The position numbers and the translations under genes were made by a program. A model generated the notes under the pieces. That model had not been told where the DNA came from. It saw only the letters and a list, made by a program, of their open reading frames with translations, and ran no database searches. Positions 56,093 to 64,000 of a DNA stretch of 64,000 nt are shown here, one piece after another. The DNA lies in the NCBI GenBank assembly GCA_036346225.1, contig JARFIW010000139.1, positions 8,494,001 to 8,558,000 of the forward strand, in the 5' to 3' direction. Source of the DNA: Platerodrilus igneus. Its lineage: Eukaryota; Arthropoda; Insecta; Coleoptera; Lycidae. The first letter of the stretch is position 1. Each line of letters starts with the position of its first letter.

Positions 56093-57297
56093 ATGGATAG
56101 TAATATTTTAAATGTTACGCAACGTGCTATATTTGATACAACCATCATCAATGCCGACAAACATATGCATACTCCATACTCCAATACCACGTATGAGAAG
56201 AACGATGTTATACGGATTCCAATAGAAAACGAAGATGTCTATACACTACCATGGGACAGCGTAATTTATATTGAGGGTACAATGAATAAGTCAGATGGTG
56301 GCGTTTCGCTTACCGCCGATTTTGTCAACAACGGAGTTTTATTTTTATTTGATGAAATTCGTTATGAACTTGGTGGAAAGACTATTGACCGCGTTCGTAA
56401 TCCAGGTATAACTACGACTATTAAAATTTCCTATCCTACGATTATAGCGAAAGTCGTCGCTTTAGAAACGCTGGTTGGTCCCCCATCGATAAGCTTGATC
56501 TCGTTGATGCTAATGGTCATTTCAACGTATGCATTCCCTTGCGCATGGTTTTAGGATTTGCGGAGGACTACCGAAAAATTCTTTTGAATATCAAACAAGA
56601 GCTTATTCTTATTAGAAGTAGTGCTGACGATGCAGCTATATCGAATTCTGATACCAAAGAGTCAATCAAAATTACTATTACACATATATCATGGCGGATT
56701 CCACATATAACCGTTGCAGATGCAGAGCGCTTAAAACTACTCAAACATATTCAACGCAATGCCACCATGGACATAAGCTTTGCAGTTGGGAACTACACGA
56801 ATATCCAGAATTACATACAACACACACGCATACGTGGGCCGTGAAGACGGCTTCTCAAGTGGAGAAACCACGTTTTGTTATTGTCTGCTTTCAAACCGAT
56901 ACATCGCGCAAAAGGGGCGCAGTCAGTTCGACCACTGTAAGTTGACCAATATGAAATTACATCTGGGTTCATCTATGTATCCTTACGATAATCTTAACAT
57001 TGATTTCGATACCAATCGCTATTCTATACTATATGAGATGTATGCACAGTTTCAACAATCGTACTACGGGGTATCAGCGAGCCGATATTAACACCCAATG
57101 AATTTCAAACGCACGCTCCACTTGTAGTCATCGATTGTTCCCATCAAAACGAAATAGTGAAAGTGGGAGCGGTTGACGTACGATTAGAATTTCAAATGAA
57201 AGAAGCGCTTAAAGCTCACACTACAGCGTACTGCCTCATTCTACACGATCGTTTGGTCCGCTACAATCCTGCAACCAATATTGTGAGTGAAGTCTAA
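56093..57297 (+). CDS. major capsid protein (double jelly-roll type); four frame breaks
   Basis: About 400 codons. Begins MDSNILNVTQRAIFDTTI and continues NDVIRIPIENEDVYTLPWDS, FVNNGVLFLFDEIRYELGGK, then in another frame WSPIDKLDLVDANGHFNV, PLRMVLGFAEDYRKI and ITHISWRIPHI. The end is VDVRLEFQMKEA, AHTTAYCLILHDR with stop at 57295-57297. Size, beta content and position match Polinton hexon-type proteins. Breaks fall near 56425, 56780, 56916 and 57070; three are in A or G runs. Confidence 0.82.
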
Positions 57298-57720
57298 AAT
57301 TAATAGTCCATTAGTTGTCGACGTTCAAAAGTTTAAAATTGCACATAATAACTTTGTGTTTAAAGAAATGGCTGTTTTACAACTATCCCTATCGAATGGA
57401 GTTGCAATAACATATGTGCTGAAACCACCATATTCTTGGAACTGTCTATCAGCTCGCTTCAAATACCAAAAGATATGGTTAAGCAACTTTCACGGTATAT
57501 CTTGAGATGATGGCAATTTACAATGAATTTCCACACCTAAATGTTATTAACCTAGAAGATTTAGGGTGTACTCCTCTACATAAATTAAAGTATTACACCA
57601 ATTCACACAAGTGTTTCTAGCATACCACACAACATTCGTCATTCAATTGCGCAACCACAGATGTAATTGTACTCAAAAACTGGTTTGTACATATAACCAA
57701 TTATTCATTTTAATAAAGAA
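57298..57720 (+). pseudogene. exonuclease-like conserved protein, shortened
   Basis: The frame from about 57300 reads PLVVDVQKFKIAHNNFVFKE followed by YVLKPPYSWNCL and KIWLSNFHGIS, resembling the DEDD-nuclease-like protein found near insect Polinton genes (VDV.GF, HGI boxes). After a stop at 57503-57505, another frame gives YNEFPHLNVINLEDLGCTPL and a Cys/His tail ending about 57718. The middle of the protein is missing compared with that family. An AATAAAG poly(A) signal follows at 57714. Confidence 0.5.
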
Positions 57721-58540
57721 TAATGTTTACATTAAGTAGTGTTTTTATTTGTATATTTTATACCTACATACATACATATTCCTTGAGACTAGTAAGATGT
57801 GTTTCAAAAAATGTCTTGAAATAAGTTTAATTGTAAAACTTACTAACGAATCTGTAAGTATCATATTGAAAAATTCCTCTTAACGGATATGTATTTTGCA
57901 TTTTTTATGCAAACTTTATGTTACAATAATACAATTAAAAATTTATATTCTACTACCGAGGTATTAAATTTTAAAGTATGTTATAGTTGTGTAAACATAA
58001 AATGCATTGCATAGGTTTTTATCATCAAAGTAGTACATTTTTATTTAATCCCACCTGTAAAATGATTAATTTCTTAAACCTAAGTTTCATAAAATTTATT
58101 CTCCAAAGATCAACCAACTATAATCCAGAACTATTAAATTTACATAAATTTCGGTGTTATTTTAATTTAAACTATGCTCATAAAAAGTCGTTTATATATA
58201 TAGCACCAACATTGTTACTACCTATGAATATCAAATCTTTAAAGGAATTTATAGTCATGATTAATTAATAAGTGGTCTTTTCATTTGTACACATTTTGTA
58301 TATGTTGTTTTAGTTCCATTGACGACCTATTATTAGTAATCTGTTTATTATTTTATTGACGATATAAATTTTAAGATTGGAAGGGAACGATAAGAAATCT
58401 TCCTCTGACATTTATATGCACTCCGCATAGTTGTTTAAGGTAGCAAATATAAATAAGCTGTTTAATGTGTTGTAGAAGAATTTTTACCATTGTATTATCG
58501 GTATGTATAAACTTCCTTACTTAATGTGTTTTTAACGGAA
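57721..58540. other. AT-rich noncoding spacer before right TIR arm
   Basis: No coding content; small frames here are AT-driven. Confidence 0.5.
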
Positions 58541-61500
58541 GTAGAAATTATGAATTTTGGTAATTAACAATTATGCTAAAATGATTTGAAGTTATGCAGT
58601 TTCCATATATAATTTACATATATCGGTATGTTGTTATAAATATCACAACCTCGAGGTCATTAACTACCATGCACTTTACTAAACTATAATTAATAAAATC
58701 CCCGTACATTTAACTAAGATACATTTTTCTTAATGTGGAAGTCTTATCTATATTTTATTCAAATAAGAATCTGCTACCGCCACCTACAAAAGATAGGGAC
58801 AATTAAAGAATGTAAGTTTTGTAAATAAAACATTAAAATATTGTGTGTTTCTTTTAATATTATATATTTAATACAAAATAATTTTTGAAATTCTCGGAGA
58901 TTCGTCAACACGTGCATGTTTTTGCTTAACCTAAAATCTCCGAAGTATTCAATCACCTAATGCGTGCAAAGCCTCCGTTCAGAACGCCTTATGGAGTACC
59001 ATTCCGCATTTGAGAATGAGTACATCCCCATCCAAATTCTTCACCACCTTTTAAATAACGACATTATTTGCATACATTTAAAGGTTAAATTTTAGATCCG
59101 GGTACGAGTTTAGTGTGGTTGTATAAATTATTTTGGTGATGCAATCATGAATAAAATAACGAGTGACCTGTCTTAACATGTTTTTACATATACACACATA
59201 TTAAATATATATTGAAATTGCTAAATGTAAGCAAGAACACCTTGATATAAGATCAAATTAATTTTTTATTTGAGAGTCAAATAAATCGTGATGAAAGGTG
59301 GTATAATTTGCATACCAAGAAGGAAATAGTCTTAACATGTTTTTGCAAACACACCTTATGTTAATTAAATCCATTATATTAAAAGTTGAATAATTTGCAT
59401 ATATATTACCAGAGAGCTATAATTTCAATAAAAACACGAGGTTATATTCGACTGCGAATTCTTGTTATTTTATCTTGGTAATGAAATCGTGAACAACATG
59501 TTTTTACATGCAGACTTTATAATTTGATCCATTATATCACATTTCGTATATTTTCTAAATGTTATTCGCTACTTCATACAAAATACAGCTTTTGAGGAAA
59601 GCTAAAAAATTCTTTACCACTTGCACGTTTTTACTTAATATAACAAAATTCTTCATATAGGTAAAATCACCACTTCGCTATGCTCTCGGCTACCTAGTTT
59701 CGGCTACTTTTCCAAGGTCGTTGTGACGTCATAGCCTTTTATAAATAAAGAACAATGTAATACTATTTTAAAATTTTTATTCTGACATTATACATAACAA
59801 AATTTAAAAATATTTAATGCCAAGCATGGAGCCATTTAAACTTAATTTTAATATAAATTCGATTGTTTAACATGGCTAACAACCAATGCAAGAATTAAGA
59901 TATACAACAAATTTGTGTGTCAGATAACAAATCCTGATGTTAATAAACAACTTGGAAATTATATACTAGATTTTTACGTTGTCCAGATGCACATTTAAGA
60001 GCAACATTCGCTAATCCCTTAAAAGACTGTTTAACCTTATTGGAAGATAGTAAGTTATACTTCCTAAAGGCGCCAATGTACTCGGTATCGCTAAAATGTG
60101 GAGTAAGTTATCGGACAAGCTTCAAAATAGCTGCTGTTTAGTGTATAATAACCTGCTACAGTACATGTATTGGGGAACGGCAATACAAAGAAATTGACGG
60201 GCTTGCAAATTAAGTTGTCAGAAAAACCAGAGAAAAGGGAAAAATTGATAAAGTATGTGCTTTCAGCTTTTAGTTTTAACTATTTACCTGTAAATTATTT
60301 GGAGATAGTAGAGTAGGAAAACAGCCAAGATAAAATAAAATCTTACACAAGTGCTACATTAAAGCAGGTAACATATTTTACACAATCTGTAACACCATAT
60401 TCTACAATTCCAAAAGAAATAACCATTTCGGTATCGGGGTTGATAAGTACGCCTAACATTCGCCCAGAGGTTGTACGACAACGCGTAAATATTGGCAGTA
60501 AACTCTGTTGACGCTGCAGGAAATTGCCCAATTATGCACGCCATACTCTGTAAGTGGAAGAAAAAGACAGCTGGAATTAGAGGAAATGCATGCAAAAAGG
60601 CGAAAGTTGGACTAAATAGAAGACACTGCGACAATACGCGAACAATACAAAGATGTGTTAGACAAAGAACATCTTATTAGAGAAAGAGGAAAGGATTAAA
60701 AGATTATTTTATGTGCCGATGGACTGACTTGGATACATCCGCGTTCTACAAGCTGTATGTATTTGTGGTTAGTAAGAAAGACTCTTTTAGAATTTTAGAA
60801 TAGTATTACATTGCTCTATATTTATAAAAGGCTATGACGTCACAACGACCTTGGAAAAGTAGCCGGAACTAGGTAGCCGAGAGCATAGCAACGTGGTGAT
60901 TTTACCTATATGAAAATGAAAATAAAGAACTTTTAAATTTTTGAATAAATTTTGGTAGGAAATATTTAATAAATAAGTATATGTTAATGAAACACATATT
61001 TTCTAAATGATATTGGTGCTAAGGAAAGCTATTTTTATTAAGTTCTATAGTTTGAGAGTGACGTAAAACCTTGATGCTACACCTTGAGTTGTAAAAGTTA
61101 ATACATAAGCCTTGATATAAGATCAAATCAAATAATTTGAGAGTCAAATAAATCGTGATGAAAGGTGGTATAATTTGCATATATTTTAAATTCATACGGG
61201 TATAATTAAAAGATTATATGTTAGATCCGACTGCAAGTTCAGTGTACTTGTATAAATTATTTTGGGATGATGTAACCAAAAGGAAATATACGACATACCT
61301 GTCTTGAATGGTTTTGCAACACACCTTATGTTAATTAAATACATTATATTAAAAGTTGAATAATTTGCATATATATTACCAGATAAAAACACGAGGTTAT
61401 ATTCGACTGCATGCAAATTCTTAGTTTTTATCGTGACATTGAAATTGCGAGAAGTGAACGACTTCTTTTTACAAGATTTTACCTGCAGACGTTTAAAATT

Positions 61501-62009
61501 TGACCTCCATCATATAACATTTCGTATATTTTCTCAATTTTATTTTCTACTTCGTACAAAACGCAGCTTATGAGGAGAGCTAAAACACTCTTTACCACTT
61601 GCACGCGTTTGCCTAATATTAAAAAAATTCTTCACCTCGGCGTTTTAATTTTTAGCTTAACCTACCCCAGAAAAATACGAACCAACATTTTTTTAAAATT
61701 TAATATTTAATAGTTAACGTCGGGAACGCTGCTAAAAAATTTCCTAAGAAAATATCTCCACCCCAGCGCACGCGCACCACCCCACAACAAAAATCTAACG
61801 ACCCCGCCGAACGCACACCCCAAAGACCTAACGACCCCCCGACGCAACAAATTTACACACAAAGACAATTTTGTTCTCAAAGCGGCGTATACATATCTTG
61901 CTGCACGTTTTGTTTCCCAAAGCGGCTTAGCTGTTCATATTGTTCTCGAACCGGCGTATACATATCTTGCTGTGGATCTCTGTTGCCAAACCGGCTTAGC
62001 TACCCTACT
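58541..62009 (-). repeat. right terminal inverted repeat arm, interrupted
   Basis: Inverted partner of 45682-48450. Its terminal 320 bp is nearly identical to the left end; the inner part is diverged and duplicated: 59160-59655 and 61060-61640 are two copies of the same subunit, separated by the nested element at 59652-60914. Confidence 0.88.
59652..60914. mobile_element. nested 1.26-kb TIR element
   Basis: Inverted ends of about 120 bp: ATAGGTAAAATCACCAC, GCTATGCTCTCGGCTACCTA, AAGGTCGTTGTGACGTCATA and AATGTAATACTATT on the left, all with inverted partners at 60790-60914. The interior has only broken frames, one of which reads CPDAHLRATFANPLKDCL and another GRKRQLELEEMHAKRRKLD. No transposase family was recognised. 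The target duplication is unclear because the ends merge with the flank. Confidence 0.75.
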
Positions 62010-62250
62010 CACATCACTCCCACCTCCACATCACTCCACTTCCCTCCACATCACTCTACATTACTTCACATTCCTCCACATCACTCCACACCACTTCACA
62101 TCACTACACACCACTCCACATCACTTTATATCACTACACCTTCCTCCACATCACTACACATCCCTCCACCCTTCTACACATCATTCAGCATTACTACGCC
62201 TCCCTCCACATCACTACACATCACTACACATCACTCCACAGCCCTCCACA
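62010..62250 (+). repeat. 10-bp-unit minisatellite, resumed after the Polinton
   Basis: Starts CACATCACTCCCACC in phase with the left block if one CACATC is removed. 62010-62015 is the right copy of the target duplication. Confidence 0.93.
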
Positions 62251-62520
62251 TCAAAAAAATAATGGCGCTTTAATATTTCTTTTGCAGTATGCACCTTTAT
62301 GCTTGTGCAATATATGATTTTTTAAATTCATAGTTCTGCCACCAGTCTTATACGGCTTTCCACACAGATTACACACAAGAATTATGGTCTCTTTTGTAAA
62401 AACCTCCCAAACTTGACTTTTGTTTCTTTGTATGGACATGCTTCACTTCACAAATGGAAAAGCGAAATGGCGACTGTTAACTTCCGCTTCCCTCGTGTAC
62501 GCCCTGACACACCCCTGCCC
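62251..62520 (-). repeat. BED-finger segment, copy 1
   Basis: The minus strand at 62251-62439 encodes SQVWEVFTKETIILVCNLCG followed by GGRTMNLKNHILHKHKGAYC: a BED-type zinc finger (aromatic start, C-x2-C, H-x4-H) as at the N-terminus of many hAT transposases. The remaining transposase is absent. Copies recur at 62663 (inverted, truncated) and 63530. Confidence 0.7.
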
Positions 62521-62662
62521 AATCCCTCCACATCCCTCCACTCTCATCTTTCTCCCTCCACATCCTTCCTCATCTCTCCACATCCCTTGATTACATCACT
62601 CACACATCACTCAACATCACTCAACATCCCTCCACTCTCCTCTTTCTCCCTCCACATCCCTC
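62521..62662 (+). repeat. minisatellite block
   Basis: ACATCCCTCC/ACATCACTCA-type units, some altered to CTCTCATCTTTCTCCCTCC. Confidence 0.85.
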
Positions 62663-62760
62663 TAGGTGGCAGAACTATGAATTTAAAAAATCGTATATTG
62701 CACAACCATAAATGTGCATACTGCAAAAGAAATATTAAAGTGCCACCATTTTCTTTTTAT
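62663..62760 (+). repeat. BED-finger segment, copy 2, inverted and truncated
   Basis: The plus strand encodes GGRTMNLKNRILHNHKCAYC and KRNIKVPPF, the C-terminal half of the BED finger, in the orientation opposite to copies 1 and 3. Confidence 0.7.
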
Positions 62761-62813
62761 GTGGAGGGATGTCACAGTTTTTAAAAAAGTGTCAGCTATT
62801 CAGACGTGTTTAA

Positions 62814-63285
62814 AATGGAAGCTGTCTGTTTCGATTTTATGTCAGTTATTAGAGTTTCTCAGGTAGACGTCAACAGATTGATTGATCAGGTTCCTTACAA
62901 TTTAAGTAAATACAAACAGTCTATCGCTTCTCATTACCATAAAATAGAAATTGGATTTGATCCGTATGGCGTGCCGCAATAGATACTGTCATAGTCATAC
63001 TATCATGTTAGGTTTGAAGATTTGACCAATTTGTGCGACTTCCATGTAGAACTTACGTTGAATCAATTTGCTAGAGATGTAAAACAAGTTCAACAAAATG
63101 GTGTGGAATTAGAAGACGTACATTATCAACTTGGAAATGAATTCGATTTAAGGTTTGAAGCAAATAAATGTTATGCTAGGACCGTATTGGTTGGAAATGG
63201 TATTATAGACGAAGAAGAAGAAACGTTTGCACTGGAACTTACAAAGGGAGACGCAGAACACCGGTTCTGGGACCTCCTCTGCTCC
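62814..63285 (+). CDS. unidentified ORF fragment running into minisatellite
   Basis: ATG at 62814 gives MEAVCFDFMSVIRVSQVDVN...FDPYGVPQ and a stop (62982). A second frame from about 63008 reads RFEDLTNLCDFHVELTLNQF, then VKQVQQNGVELEDVHYQLG and VLVGNGIIDEEEETFALELT, up to GDAEHRFWDLL at 63285, where the frame enters minisatellite. Composition is protein-like (acidic, mixed hydrophobic), unlike the surrounding repeat. I recognise no family. It could be a domesticated or transposon exon; the two parts may belong together. Confidence 0.4.
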
Positions 63286-63530
63286 CCTTTACCCTTCTCT
63301 ACTCTCCACATCCCTCCCACCTCCACATCACTTAACATCACTCCACACCCCTCCATATCACTCGCACCTTCACTTCCCTCCACATCACTCCTCATCACTA
63401 CACATCACTCCCACCTTCACATCACTTCAAGTCCCTCCACATCACTCCCACCTCCACATCACTCCACACCCCTCCACATCACTCCACATCCCTCCCACCT
63501 TCACATCACTCCACATCCCTCCACATCAAA
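63286..63530 (+). repeat. minisatellite block
   Basis: ACATCACTCC and ACCTCCACATCACT units preceded by the border GACGCAGAACACCGGTTCTG that also opens the left array at 44826. Confidence 0.9.
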
Positions 63531-63800
63531 GGAAAATGGTAGCATTTTAATATTTCTTTTGCACTATACACATGTATGCTTGTGCAATATATGATTTTTT
63601 AAATTCATAGTTCTACCACCAGTCTTATACTCTTTCCACACAGATTATACAGACAAGAATTATGGTCTCTTTTGTAAAAAACCTCCCAAGCTTCGCTTTT
63701 GGTTTTTTTGTATGGGCATGCTTCACTTCACAAATAGAAAAGCGAAGTGGCGACTGTTAACTTCCGCTTCCCTCGTGTACGTCCAGGCACATCCCTGTGC
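63531..63800 (-). repeat. BED-finger segment, copy 3
   Basis: Near-duplicate of 62262-62520 with base changes and small deletions; same order of CTTTTGCA..AT.CAC, AATATATGATTTTTTAAATT and AAAAGCGAA.TGGCGACTG. Confidence 0.75.
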
Positions 63801-64000
63801 AATCTCTCCACCCTCATCTTTCTCCCTCCACATCCCTTGATCATATTCCTCCACACATCCCCCCACATCACTCCACATCCCTTCACTTTCCTCTTTCTCC
63901 CTCCACATCACTCCACACATCCTTCCACATCACTCTACACCTCTCCACGTCCCCCACATCACTCCACATCCCAACACCTCCCTCCACATCAATTCACATC
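63801..64000 (+). repeat. minisatellite block continuing past the window
   Basis: Same 10-bp units, reaching the window end without a border. Confidence 0.9.

Larger units (their letters stand above)
45682..62009. mobile_element. Polinton/Maverick element, 16,328 bp, no polymerase gene found
   Basis: Bounded by AGTAGGGTAGCTAAGCCGG and its exact inverse, starting with the AG usual for Polintons, with a 6-bp duplication outside. Encodes retroviral-type integrase, packaging ATPase, adenain-like protease, PLA2 protein, penton-like and hexon-like capsid proteins, the diagnostic gene set of this class. Removing element plus one CACATC leaves an uninterrupted minisatellite. No protein-primed polymerase B frame is visible on either strand. 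Most genes have one or more frame breaks. Confidence 0.93.

Noticed and set aside
61972..62273. Two overlapping 96-codon frames across the Polinton end
   Set aside because: Mostly minisatellite in two frames; not genes.

Overview
This is a gene-poor, visibly AT-rich eukaryotic window built almost entirely from mobile elements inserted into, beside and on top of one another. I found no convincing host protein-coding gene. The mix of families (mariner with D,D34D-type transposase pieces, 412/mdg1-like Gypsy, Penelope-like elements, tRNA-derived SINE, TTF/MYM-type and ZBED5-type hAT, a Crypton-like tyrosine recombinase, and a Polinton/Maverick carrying a phospholipase A2 gene) fits an arthropod, most likely an insect, but the sequence alone does not name a species.

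Layout. 1-6 kb: decayed Gypsy element on the minus strand with two LTRs, primer-binding site and polypurine tract. 7.2-13.1 kb: second LTR element with only gag and protease, whose 5' LTR is split by about 3.1 kb of foreign repeat. 14-16.5 kb: LINE 3' fragment, an internally deleted mariner with intact ends, and a second mariner fragment. 16.9-21.9 kb: TIR-bounded DNA transposon interrupted by a 3.8-kb palindrome of two head-to-head Penelope-like copies carrying SINEs. 22-30 kb: mariner, Tc1-like and Gypsy fragments, dispersed repeats, TA microsatellites and long unassigned DNA. 30.6-36.5 kb: Crypton-like tyrosine recombinase gene (minus strand) cut by a 3.8-kb hAT element with a perfect 8-bp target duplication. 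36.5-41 kb: noncoding repeats and a foldback element. 41-44.3 kb: ZBED5-type hAT containing a SINE.

45.7-62.0 kb is the most notable object: a complete 16,328-bp Polinton/Maverick inserted in a 10-bp-unit minisatellite, bounded by long terminal inverted repeats and a 6-bp duplication (CACATC). On the minus strand it encodes a packaging ATPase, a conserved capsid-associated protein, a coiled-coil protein and a chromodomain-bearing integrase. On the plus strand it encodes a phospholipase A2/minor capsid protein, an adenain-type maturation protease, a penton-like protein, a 49-aa conserved protein, a major capsid protein and a short exonuclease-like remnant, plus an unrecognised 229-aa ORF. These make up the usual virion-assembly and integration toolkit, but no protein-primed DNA polymerase B is visible. 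Most frame breaks are single-base losses in homopolymer runs, so either the copy is lightly decayed or the assembly has indel errors.

62.0-64.0 kb: the minisatellite resumes, alternating with three copies of a BED-zinc-finger segment and an unidentified ORF.
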